Shown one piece after another: positions 33,160 to 40,983 of a stretch of DNA of 64,000 bases. The position numbers and the translations under genes were made by a program. Source of the stretch: JALYOC01 sp036675345 (lineage in GTDB: Bacteria > Myxococcota > Myxococcia > Myxococcales > Myxococcaceae); NCBI GenBank assembly GCA_036675345.1, contig JAKFFE010000017.1, positions 248,001 through 312,000 of the forward strand, in the 5' to 3' direction. The notes beneath the pieces are model-generated. The model did no database searches. It saw only the letters and a program-made list of their open reading frames with translations, and had not been told where the DNA came from. Within the stretch, counting starts at the first letter, position 1; every line of letters starts with the position of its first letter.

Positions 33160-35781
33160 CTAGGGAGCGGCCTCGGCGGCGCGCTGCGAGGCCAGCGCCC
33201 ACTCCAGGAGGTCCTGGGCGGTCTGGTGTTCGGGGTTCAACGCCACCGCTGCCTCCAGCATGGTCACCGCGGCCTCGTACCGTTCCTGACGGATGGCGAT
33301 GCGGGCGCCCAGCACGTAGGGCCGGATGAAGGAGGAGTCCGTCTCCACCAGCTCTTCGATCGCGGCCCTCCCCCGGTTGACCACGTCGTCGGAGGAGCGG
33401 GAGTTGAGCACGAACTGCGCCAGGGCCACCTTGCCCCAGCCCTCGGTGCTGCCGGTCGCTTCGTAGGACTGCAGCGCGGGAAGGGTCTGCTCGGCGGGCA
33501 TCACCGAACCGTAGAGTCCAAGGGCTCGCTGGTGGATGCGGGCCTCCGAGGGGTCCAGCTTCTTGCGAGTGGCGAACGCCGCCTCCAGTCGCTCGTGTTC
33601 CTCGCGCAGGCGGCGATCGAAGGCGGTGACGCTCTCCTGGAGCTGCGGGCCTTCGTTGCGCAGCTTCGCGACCTCATCGCTCAGCACGTAGACCCGGTTC
33701 TGCCAGTCGCTGGGGGCCTGGGCGTTGGTCAGCCGCTCGATCTCCTTCTCCAGGACCCGAACCTCGCCCAGGGCGCGCTCCTGCTGGGCCCGGGTGTCGT
33801 CCAGCTGGATGGCCAGCGCGGAGACCAGATCCGCCTGGGCCTCCAGATACGTCGGATGCCGGGCCAGCACCCGCTGCAGCTCTTCGATCGATCGGCGCCG
33901 GGAGCCGGGATCGTCCCGGCGCAGCAAGACCACCGCTGCTTCGCGGGCCGCCGCCGCCTCTGGAGGAACCGAGGGGGCGCGGTTGGCGAAGAGCAGGTAG
34001 CCGACCCCGGCCAGGGCGATCACCCCGAGCACACCGAGGATCAACGGGAGGGAGCTCTTGCGGGCCGCCGGGGAGTCAGTCGCGGAGGACTCCCATTGCT
34101 CCAGCTCCTCTGGCACCTCCGGGGGGAGCTCCACCCGCGCATACCCCGGAGAGCTGGGGCGGGCCCGGGGGGCATCCAGGTGCAGCTCGGCAGTCATCCC
34201 CGGACGCGGCGGAAGGTGCTGGCCGCCCGTCTGGAGTTCGGCAGTCATCCCCGGACGCGGAGGCAGGTGCTGGCCGCCCGTCTGGAGTTCGGCAGTCATC
34301 CCCGGACGCGGAGGCAGGTGCTGGCCGCCCATTTGGATTTCGGCAGTCATTCCCGGACGCGGAGGCAGGTGCTGGCCGCCCGTTTGGATTTCGGCAGTCA
34401 TCCCTGGACGCGGAGGCAGATGCTGACCGCCCAGCTGCAGTTCGGCGGTCATCCCCGGGCGGGGAGGCAGGTGCTGGCCGCCCAGCTGGAGCTCGGCGGT
34501 CATTCCGGAGCGGGGGGCGCCCTGCAACTGAAGGGGTTCCGCGCCGGGGGGCATGGCTCCTCCGGGGGGTAGCCGGGTGACCTCCGCCGCACGGTAGGCC
34601 GCCATGGCCCTGGTGAGCTCGGAGGCCTTCATCTGCTGGGTGGAGGCCATCGCGGGATCGATGTCGCGAGGATCGGAGAGCGGAAACGCCGCGGGGACAT
34701 CGCCCTGGGTCGTCTCCGGGGGCTGCTGGGCGCTGACAGCTTCGCCGCCGAAAGTGATCTTTGGGAGCGAGGGAGAAGAGCCACCCGCCTGGACCGCTCC
34801 GAACATCGCGGTCGAGCTCCGCGGCTGAGCCGGCGGGGGGACGGCTCCGAACATCTGGGTGGTGCTTCGCTGCTCGGGCGAAGAGGGCGAAGCTGCGGGA
34901 GCACCGACGGCTCCGAACATCTGGGTGCTGCTGCGCTGCTCGGGCGGAGCGGCCGCCGGGGCCTTCACTGCTCCGAACATCTGGGTGGTGCTGCGCTGCT
35001 CTGGCGGAGCCGAGGGAGCACCGACCGCTCCAAACATCTGGGTGCTGCTCCGCTGCTCGGGCGGAGCGGCCGCCGGGGCCCTCACCGCTCCGAACATCTG
35101 GGTGGTGCTGCGCTGCTCCGGCTGCGCGGCCGGCGTCACGGGCGCTCCGACCGCTCCGAACATCTGCGTGCTGCTGCGCTGCTCCGGCTGCGCAGGCGAC
35201 GCCACGGGCGCTCCGACCGCTCCGAACATCTGGGTGCTGCTGCGCTGCTCCGGCTGCGCAGGCGACGCCACGGGCGCTCCGACCGCTCCGAACATCTGGG
35301 TGCTGCTGCGCTGCTCGGGCTGCGCGGGAGGAGCGGCCACTGGCGGCTTCACCGCTCCGAACATCTGGGTGCTGCTGCGCTGCTCGGGCTGCGCGGGAGG
35401 AGCGGCCACCGGCGGCTTCACCGCTCCGAACATCTGGGTGCTGCTGCGCTGCTCGGGCTGCGGGGGGGGCGCCGCGGGAGTTCCCACCGCCCCGAACATC
35501 TGCGTGGTGGGGCGAGGGGCGTCCGCTGGAGGCTGCGGAACCCGTCCGAAGATCTGGGTGTTGCCGCTTCGCCTCTCCTCTTCCTCCTCCTCATCTGGGA
35601 CTTCGGCGGGCGCCTTGACCCCGAAGATCTGGGTGCCCGAGCGCTCGCGTCGCTCCTCGGCGGCGCTCAGCGCGATGAAGACGTGGCCACAACGGGTGCA
35701 CTGGACCGGTGCTCCGCCAGGCGGCAGGAGCTTCTCGTCCAGCGAGTAGGTGGTGGAGCACTTTTCGCAGGCGATCTGCAC
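33160..35781 (-). CDS. Zinc-ribbon protein with TQMFG and PGMTAEL repeat arrays, membrane anchor and C-terminal helices
   Basis: The 873-residue protein has, in order: an MJ0042 zinc ribbon (IACEKCSTTYS...VQCTRCGHVF, 3-35); 14 short repeats around TQIFG/TQMFGA (about 50-325); a less regular region; seven 17-residue repeats of PGMTAELQLGGQHLPPR type (about 423-530); a membrane helix (about 577-598); and a C-terminal coiled-coil/TPR-like region (about 600-873). The ribbon is probably cytoplasmic and the helical part on the other side. GTG at 35781 starts it exactly at the ribbon, 13 bases after comEA. The repeated Thr-Gln motifs could be kinase or FHA targets (inference). Confidence 0.85.
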   Translation of the reverse strand: MQIACEKCSTTYSLDEKLLPPGGAPVQCTRCGHVFIALSAAEERRERSGTQIFGVKAPAEVPDEEEEEERRSGNTQIFGRVPQPPADAPRPTTQMFGAVGTPAAPPPQPEQRSSTQMFGAVKPPVAAPPAQPEQRSSTQMFGAVKPPVAAPPAQPEQRSSTQMFGAVGAPVASPAQPEQRSSTQMFGAVGAPVASPAQPEQRSSTQMFGAVGAPVTPAAQPEQRSTTQMFGAVRAPAAAPPEQRSSTQMFGAVGAPSAPPEQRSTTQMFGAVKAPAAAPPEQRSSTQMFGAVGAPAASPSSPEQRSTTQMFGAVPPPAQPRSSTAMFGAVQAGGSSPSLPKITFGGEAVSAQQPPETTQGDVPAAFPLSDPRDIDPAMASTQQMKASELTRAMAAYRAAEVTRLPPGGAMPPGAEPLQLQGAPRSGMTAELQLGGQHLPPRPGMTAELQLGGQHLPPRPGMTAEIQTGGQHLPPRPGMTAEIQMGGQHLPPRPGMTAELQTGGQHLPPRPGMTAELQTGGQHLPPRPGMTAELHLDAPRARPSSPGYARVELPPEVPEELEQWESSATDSPAARKSSLPLILGVLGVIALAGVGYLLFANRAPSVPPEAAAAREAAVVLLRRDDPGSRRRSIEELQRVLARHPTYLEAQADLVSALAIQLDDTRAQQERALGEVRVLEKEIERLTNAQAPSDWQNRVYVLSDEVAKLRNEGPQLQESVTAFDRRLREEHERLEAAFATRKKLDPSEARIHQRALGLYGSVMPAEQTLPALQSYEATGSTEGWGKVALAQFVLNSRSSDDVVNRGRAAIEELVETDSSFIRPYVLGARIAIRQERYEAAVTMLEAAVALNPEHQTAQDLLEWALASQRAAEAAP
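34190..34514 (-). repeat. 51-bp tandem repeat array inside the zinc-ribbon gene
   Basis: Units begin at 34190, 34241, 34292, 34343, 34394, 34445 and 34496, exactly 51 bp (17 codons) apart. They differ at a few positions, mostly Leu/Ile and Leu/Thr/Met changes in the encoded QLGG part. Several adjacent units are nearly identical at the DNA level, which suggests recent slippage or unequal recombination. Confidence 0.9.
34795..35560 (-). repeat. Degenerate tandem repeats encoding TQMFGA units
   Basis: Twelve units of 48-69 bp encode (S/T)TQMFGAV plus a Pro/Ala linker and PEQRS. The core on the plus strand reads GCTCCGAACATCTGGGTG or close to it. Neighbouring units at about 35160-35290 and 35340-35440 are almost identical. 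The last unit has TAMFGA instead of TQMFGA. Confidence 0.85.
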
Positions 35782-35794
35782 GGCGCCGGGTTTA

Positions 35795-36238
35795 TCACAG
35801 ACCTGCCGCGGGCCCCCCCGCGTCGAAGCTCCCCAGCTGAGCGAAGCCCTGGAGGGTCTCCAGCTTGGCCGCTCCCACGCCAGGAACCTGGTCCACCTGT
35901 TCCCAGTCGACGAAGCCTCCCAGCTCCTCGCGCCGCTCCACCAGCGCCCGCGCCAGCGAAGGGCCCACCCCCGGTAGCAGGGCAAGGTCGGCCGCACTGG
36001 CGGTGTTCAGCTCCAGCTTCCGTCCCAGGGTCAGCTGCGCCCCCGCGGGAGGAGGCCGGCCAAGCTCCGGAGCGGCACAGGTGGCCAGCTCGCCCCCTCC
36101 CCGTGCGGGAAGGAAGCGAACCTCCTCCCCTGCAGGACACTGAAGCGATGCGTCGGGGCTGGGCCAGGACCACCGCACCGCCGCGCCGGCCGTGGCCAGC
36201 ACCAGCAACACGATCCCCAGCCAGCCGGTGCGGGTCAC
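35795..36238 (-). CDS. ComEA-like helix-hairpin-helix protein
   Basis: The 147-residue protein has an N-terminal hydrophobic segment (about 5-22) as signal or anchor, a linker with two cysteines, and a C-terminal HhH domain of ComEA type: LELNTASAADLALLPGVGPSLARALVE and the second hairpin VDQVPGVGAAKLETLQ. ComEA binds incoming DNA in natural transformation; many homologs are short DNA-binding proteins of unproven role. The GTG start overlaps the lysC stop (GTGA), an unusual pairing. Confidence 0.85.
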   Translation of the reverse strand: MTRTGWLGIVLLVLATAGAAVRWSWPSPDASLQCPAGEEVRFLPARGGGELATCAAPELGRPPPAGAQLTLGRKLELNTASAADLALLPGVGPSLARALVERREELGGFVDWEQVDQVPGVGAAKLETLQGFAQLGSFDAGGPAAGL

Positions 36239-37476
36239 TCGACGGCGACCAGCGAGGTCCCCTGGGCGTCCAATCCAAAGGCGGTGTGCAGCGCGCGCAT
36301 CGCCAGCTCGGTGTACTTGGAGTGGATCACGCAGGAGACCTTGATCTCGGAGGTGGAGATCATCTGGACGTTGATCCCCTCCTCGGCCAGCACCCGGAAC
36401 ATCTTGGCCGCCACGCCGGAGTGATTGCGCATCCCCACTCCCACGATCGAGACCTTGGAGACGTCGTCATCGGTCTCCATCCCGTCGGCCTTGATCGCCT
36501 TGACGATCTTCTTCACCACGTCCCGGGCCTTGATCAGATCCGCCTTGCCGACGGTGAAGGTCAGGTCGGTCTTCCCGTCCTTGGCCACGTTCTGGACGAT
36601 CAGGTCCACGCTGATCGCCTTCTCGTCCAGGGCGCCGAAGATCTTCGCCGCCACTCCCGGCAAGTCCGGCACGCCCCGGATGGCAATCTTCGACTCGTTC
36701 TTGTCCGCCGCGATCCCGCTGACCACCACATCTTCCATCGACGCATCCTCCTCACACACCAGGGTTCCCGGATCGTCGGAGAACGACGACTTCACCCACA
36801 GCGGGACCTTGTACTTCATCGCAAACTCCACCGACCGGATCTGCAGCACCTTGGCGCCCGAACCCGCCAGCTCCAGCATCTCCTCGTAGGAGATCTTCTG
36901 CAGCTTGCGAGCGCGCGGCACCAGGTTGGGATCGGCGGTGTAGACCCCGTCTACGTCGGTGTAGATCTCGCAGGCATCCGCCTTGAGCGCCGCCGCCACC
37001 GCCACCGCGGTGGTGTCCGATCCGCCGCGTCCGAGGGTGGTGACGTTGCCGTGCTCGTCCACTCCCTGGAAGCCGGCGATCACCGCGATCTGCTTCTGCT
37101 TGAGGGCGGCGTGGATCTTCTCCGCGTCGATGCTCTTGATCCGCGCCTTGGAGTGGGTGCTGTCGGTGACGATCCGCACCTGGCTGCCCAGGAAGCTGGT
37201 CGCCTTGCCCCGCTGTGACTGGATGGCCATCGCCACCAGCCCCACGGCCACCTGCTCGCCGGTGGACACGATCTGGTCCTGCTCGCGTTCGTTGGGGCGA
37301 TCGGTGATCTGGGAGACCAGCTTGAGCAGCCGGTTGGTCTCGCCGGACATGGCGGAGACCACCACCACCACCTGGTGCCCCTTCTTCTGGGCGGCGAGAC
37401 AGCGTCGGGCGACGTTCTTGATTCTCTCGACGTCACCCACTGAGGTGCCGCCGTACTTCTGGACGATCAATGCCAC
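36235..37476 (-). CDS. lysC: Aspartate kinase
   Basis: The 413-residue monofunctional aspartokinase phosphorylates aspartate at the start of the Lys/Thr/Met pathway. The substrate motif VQKYGGTSVGD (5-15), LGRGGSDTTAVAVAAAL (about 168-184) and ADPNLVPRA are present. Two C-terminal ACT domains (about 265-405) should mediate feedback by lysine and/or threonine. The start is GTG. A promoter with perfect TTGACA lies at 37509-37537. comEA and the zinc-ribbon gene follow in the same operon. Confidence 0.96.
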   Translation of the reverse strand: MALIVQKYGGTSVGDVERIKNVARRCLAAQKKGHQVVVVVSAMSGETNRLLKLVSQITDRPNEREQDQIVSTGEQVAVGLVAMAIQSQRGKATSFLGSQVRIVTDSTHSKARIKSIDAEKIHAALKQKQIAVIAGFQGVDEHGNVTTLGRGGSDTTAVAVAAALKADACEIYTDVDGVYTADPNLVPRARKLQKISYEEMLELAGSGAKVLQIRSVEFAMKYKVPLWVKSSFSDDPGTLVCEEDASMEDVVVSGIAADKNESKIAIRGVPDLPGVAAKIFGALDEKAISVDLIVQNVAKDGKTDLTFTVGKADLIKARDVVKKIVKAIKADGMETDDDVSKVSIVGVGMRNHSGVAAKMFRVLAEEGINVQMISTSEIKVSCVIHSKYTELAMRALHTAFGLDAQGTSLVAVE

Positions 37477-37508
37477 GGAGAAGCGCTACCTCCCGATAGG
37501 GGGCGCGC

Positions 37509-37537
37509 ACCGTAGTGACGCGCCGCGGCGCTGTCAA
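37509..37537 (-). promoter_or_regulatory. Promoter of lysC
   Basis: On the minus strand TTGACA (37537-37532) and TACGGT (37514-37509) are separated by 17 bases. Transcription would start near 37502, about 26 bases before the GTG at 37476, and the leader contains GGGAGG as Shine-Dalgarno. Confidence 0.55.
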
Positions 37538-37581
37538 AACCCTCTCGGAAGCTTACCCATTTTGTGGGAAAGGCAGGCCCC

Positions 37582-39108
37582 ATGAGCAAGACCCGCGTGC
37601 TGATCGATGGTGACACCCTCCGGCTGGAGGAAATCCTCCAGGTTTCCCGCGACGAGGCGGTGGTGGAGCTGGCGCCCGCCGCGGCCGAGAAGGTGCGGGC
37701 CTCCCGGGCAATGGTGGACCGGGTCGCGCAGGGGGACAAGGCGGTCTACGGGATCAACACCGGCTTTGGCACCCTGGCCGAGGTGCGGATCGAGAAGAAG
37801 GACCTGCGCGAATTGCAGCGCAATCTGATCCTCTCCCACGCCGCCGGCGTCAGCTCACCGCTGCCGATTCCCGAGGCCCGGGCGCTGTTGCTGCTGCGCT
37901 GCAACGTGCTCGCCAAGGGCTACTCCGGGGTGCGGGAGGAGACCCTGGCCCTGGGGATCGCGCTGCTCAACCGCGGCATCACCCCGGTGGTCCCGGAGCG
38001 GGGTTCGGTGGGCGCGTCTGGAGATCTGGCCCCGCTGGCCCACCTGGCCCTGGTGCTGATCGGTGAGGGCGAGGCCTTCTACCAGGGGAAGCGGATGAAG
38101 AGCCGCGAGGCCCTGGCCCTGGCCGGGCTGACCCCGGTGGTGCTGGAGGCCAAGGAGGGGCTGGGGCTGATCAACGGCACCCAGGCGATGTGCGCGGTGG
38201 GAGTGACCGCGCTGCTGCGCGCGGAGCTGTTGGCGGACATGGCGGACGTGGCGGGGGCGATGACCCTGGAGGGCCTGCTGGGCAGCCACAAGCCGTTCAT
38301 GTCCCGCATCCACGAGGTGCGCCCCCAGGTCGGGCAGCTGGAGGTGGCCGCCCATCTGCGCCGCATCCTCCAGGGTTCAGAGCTGGTGGAGACCCACGTC
38401 AACTGCGCCAAGGTGCAGGACCCCTACTCGCTGCGCTGCATGCCCCAGGTGCACGGGGCGGCGCGGGACGGGATGCGCTTTTGCCGCTCGGTGCTGCAGA
38501 TCGAGGTCAACAGCGCCACCGACAACCCACTGGTGTTCGTGGACACCGACGAGGTGGTCTCCGGCGGCAACTTCCACGGCCAGCCAGTCTCGCTGGCCCT
38601 GGACATCCTGGCGATGACCCTCACGCAGTTGGCGTCGATCAGCGAGCGCCGGGTGGAGCAGCTGGTGAACCCGGCCCTCTCCGGGCTGCCGGCGTTCCTG
38701 GCCAAGAACTCCGGCCTCAACTCCGGGTTCATGATCGCCCAGGTCACCTCCGCCGCCTTGGTGGCCGAGTCCCGCATCCTCTGCCACCCGGCCTCGGTGG
38801 ACTCCATTCCCTCCTCCGCCGGACGCGAGGACCACGTCTCGATGGGGATGACCGCCGCCCTCAAGGCCCGCCAGGTCACGGACCACGTGCTCAGCTGTCT
38901 GGCGATCGAGATGCTGGTGGCGGCCCAGGCGCTGGACCTGCGGATGCCCACCCAGGCCGGCCGGGGTGCGATGGCCGCCTACAACCTGATCCGGGAACAC
39001 GTCCCCACCATGGAGCGCGACCGGGAGCTGCACCTGGACATCGAGAAGGTGGCCAAGCTGATCGACTCCGGGGAGATCCGCCGCCGGGTGGCCGCCGCCA
39101 CCGCCTGA
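37582..39108 (+). CDS. hutH: Histidine ammonia-lyase
   Basis: HutH (508 residues) deaminates histidine to urocanate, the first step of histidine degradation. The MIO prosthetic group forms from the ASG in GSVGASGDLAPLAHLAL (about 138-154). NSATDNPLVF and HPASVDSIPSSAGREDHVSMG are intact, and the length is normal. No hutU, hutI or hutG gene is nearby. The last 158 bp, up to and including the stop codon, are duplicated at 40684-40841. It is divergent from lysC. Confidence 0.96.
   Translation: MSKTRVLIDGDTLRLEEILQVSRDEAVVELAPAAAEKVRASRAMVDRVAQGDKAVYGINTGFGTLAEVRIEKKDLRELQRNLILSHAAGVSSPLPIPEARALLLLRCNVLAKGYSGVREETLALGIALLNRGITPVVPERGSVGASGDLAPLAHLALVLIGEGEAFYQGKRMKSREALALAGLTPVVLEAKEGLGLINGTQAMCAVGVTALLRAELLADMADVAGAMTLEGLLGSHKPFMSRIHEVRPQVGQLEVAAHLRRILQGSELVETHVNCAKVQDPYSLRCMPQVHGAARDGMRFCRSVLQIEVNSATDNPLVFVDTDEVVSGGNFHGQPVSLALDILAMTLTQLASISERRVEQLVNPALSGLPAFLAKNSGLNSGFMIAQVTSAALVAESRILCHPASVDSIPSSAGREDHVSMGMTAALKARQVTDHVLSCLAIEMLVAAQALDLRMPTQAGRGAMAAYNLIREHVPTMERDRELHLDIEKVAKLIDSGEIRRRVAAATA
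38951..39108 (+). repeat. Direct repeat, copy A: 3' end of hutH
   Basis: These 158 bases match 40684-40841 with a single difference (A at 39010, C at 40743, changing Met to Leu). Identity stops exactly after the TGA; the next bases differ. The copies are in direct orientation, 1733 bp apart, and enclose two lipoprotein genes. Confidence 0.97.
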
Positions 39109-39118
39109 GGGGACTTCG

Positions 39119-39835
39119 TCACTTCCGGGCCGGCGCTGGCAGCAGCAGCGGCATGTCCTGCGATCGGAGGTAACGGTCCTCCACGCCATATCGTGAGAAC
39201 GGGAACTCAAGCCCCTCGCCGGCTGGCACGCGCTTGCCGTCTCGGAGTTCCCACCGATTCTTCAGTTCCCTCACGTGCAGGCCGGCCTGGTCCCAGTAGT
39301 CCCGCGCCTCGCTCCCGCACTCCTCCGGCGTTCGCGATTCGTCGGACACCGCGCAGATCTGCGGAAACCATTCCTCCAGACGGAACGCGGTGTGCCCATC
39401 CGGCCAGAAGGTGAACTCCACCTGTGCCCACCAGTCGCCGCTCTGCGACTGATCGATCCGCCGCACCCGCACCACCTGGTCCCCGACCCGCCACACCACC
39501 GCGCAATCCTGCGGGAAGCGCGGGTCGTCAAGGCCTGGCCAGTCCTGACACTCGGCGAGTGAGGCCGCCAGCTTCCACCACGAAGCGTTCGCGGGCGCGA
39601 CGAGGTACGAGGCCCTCGCCACACCCGAGGCGATCGAGGCATCGATGCTGCGCACCCTGGCCCGAATGCGTTCGACTGCCGCGCGCTCGACCCTGGGCGG
39701 GAGGACTGGGGGCGGTCTCACTTCGATGTGGGGCGCAGGTGTGGGGAGTACCGTCGCGCAGGCAAGCAACAGCAAGGTGCCGCACCACCAGCCCGTCCAG
39801 CGATACCTCCGGGTGTGGGTGACGGTGACGATCAT
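39119..39835 (-). CDS. Hypothetical lipoprotein inside the hutH-repeat-bounded segment
   Basis: The 238-residue protein has a signal peptide ending in the lipobox LLLLAC (about 19-24), a Pro-rich stretch, and a globular region rich in Trp (SWWKLA, GDWWAQVEF) with scattered cysteines. I do not recognise the family. The ATG at 39835 overlaps the stop of the upstream lipoprotein gene (ATGA), so the pair is one operon. It ends ten bases past the hutH stop, opposing hutH. Confidence 0.7.
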   Translation of the reverse strand: MIVTVTHTRRYRWTGWWCGTLLLLACATVLPTPAPHIEVRPPPVLPPRVERAAVERIRARVRSIDASIASGVARASYLVAPANASWWKLAASLAECQDWPGLDDPRFPQDCAVVWRVGDQVVRVRRIDQSQSGDWWAQVEFTFWPDGHTAFRLEEWFPQICAVSDESRTPEECGSEARDYWDQAGLHVRELKNRWELRDGKRVPAGEGLEFPFSRYGVEDRYLRSQDMPLLLPAPARK

Positions 39836-40563
39836 CGAAGTTGACGACTCAGATCCTGGCTGTGGCGCTCGCCGCACTCAGTCGCCGCTGCGTCCAGCAT
39901 CCCCTGTAGGCCCTCCAGGATCTCGTCGCGCGCGGGAGCCTGTCGGGCGCTCAGGGAGATCTGGCAGTCGTGCTGCCACCGGATCTCGGCGCCCTCGAGA
40001 ATGCGAGCCCGGCTGCGAAAGGTCTGGATCGCAAAGCGCGGCGGTCCTCCTCCCAGGGTCAGGACCTCGTGAGGCTCGGAGACCTCCAGGACGAAGCGCG
40101 CTTCTCCGCAGGCCTCCGCGGCGGAGCACGCATTCGCCCCGGGGACTGCCAGGCCCGCTGACTCCAGGCGGGCGAGCAGATAGGCCGTGGTCACCTGCCG
40201 GGAGTCAAACAGCGGTCCCTTCTCCGAGGGCATCTCGTCCCTGCGCCATGAACGTGTCCGAACCTGCGGAAGCTCCGGCAACATCGTTCGCTCCTTGCCG
40301 GAGGCGCTCGCAAGGAGGATTGCCAGGGTGAAGGCCTCCTTGTTGGTGGGGCTCACGTACATATTCATCCGGCGCTTCTCGTCGCGCTCATCGCTGAGCC
40401 GGTAGGCGAAGACAGGACGCCTCTTCAGCTGAGCAGCGGTGTCCGGGTGCAGCCCAACGGCGGCCGGAGAACGGGTGACCGGCTCCGGTTGTGTGGTTGG
40501 GGTGGACGCGCATCCGGTGAGGGCGGCCAGCGCCAAGGCCAGCACCTTGTGTTGAACGGTCAT
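39832..40563 (-). CDS. Hypothetical lipoprotein, first gene of the inserted pair
   Basis: The 243-residue protein begins MTVQHKVLALALAALTGCAS, a signal peptide with lipobox LTGC. The mature part contains two nearby cysteines (ACSAAEACGEARF) and no known motif. The base composition looks somewhat lower in GC than its neighbours (58% and 65% in two 60-base stretches counted). There is no Shine-Dalgarno; TAGGTT lies eight bases before the ATG. With its partner it fills the segment between the two hutH 3' ends. Confidence 0.7.
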   Translation of the reverse strand: MTVQHKVLALALAALTGCASTPTTQPEPVTRSPAAVGLHPDTAAQLKRRPVFAYRLSDERDEKRRMNMYVSPTNKEAFTLAILLASASGKERTMLPELPQVRTRSWRRDEMPSEKGPLFDSRQVTTAYLLARLESAGLAVPGANACSAAEACGEARFVLEVSEPHEVLTLGGGPPRFAIQTFRSRARILEGAEIRWQHDCQISLSARQAPARDEILEGLQGMLDAAATECGERHSQDLSRQLR

Positions 40564-40683
40564 GGAGTCAGAACCTACGCTCGCTCCTCCACGATTGAGT
40601 AACTGGGAGCCGTTCGGGCAGGGCGAGGCCTCCGCCGGGAAAGCCCCCGCTGGGTGCCCATCGCCGCTGGCGGCTACCGCGGC

Positions 40684-40841
40684 CCCAGGCCGGCCGGGGT
40701 GCGATGGCCGCCTACAACCTGATCCGGGAACACGTCCCCACCCTGGAGCGCGACCGGGAGCTGCACCTGGACATCGAGAAGGTGGCCAAGCTGATCGACT
40801 CCGGGGAGATCCGCCGCCGGGTGGCCGCCGCCACCGCCTGA
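40684..40841 (+). pseudogene. Orphan copy B of the hutH 3' end
   Basis: The last 52 codons and stop of hutH are repeated here without the rest of the gene, reading to ...RRRVAAATA and TGA. An ATG at 40704 could open 45 codons, but no ribosome-binding site is seen. It differs from hutH by one base (Leu for Met). It lies just upstream of the large TPR gene and may mark the original hutH end before insertion. Confidence 0.9.
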
Positions 40842-40983
40842 AAGACGCTCTCTTGCCGGGCAGGCGGTCCGGCATCCTTTTCTCAAGGGAGTCCGGTACG
40901 TTGTGGGGCCAGGTGGGCGCGTGATAAACCGCCCTGTCCGCCGCGAGCCATTTCTGGAACGCGCCGCAGGGAGCCGCCCACCG

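Noticed and set aside
34190..34514. Regularly spaced repeats as a CRISPR array
   Set aside because: The units are contiguous 51-bp repeats in frame within a gene, without unique spacers, and no cas genes are present.
37582..39108. A hut operon
   Set aside because: Only hutH is present; neighbours are lysC (divergent) and the inserted lipoproteins.
39109..40683. Insertion sequence
   Set aside because: No transposase, terminal inverted repeats or short target duplication; the flanking repeat is the 158-bp hutH end instead.
40562..40924. A plus-strand open frame crossing hutH copy B
   Set aside because: It reads copy B in a different frame from hutH and yields Arg/Gly/Pro-rich sequence; copy B is better called a gene fragment.
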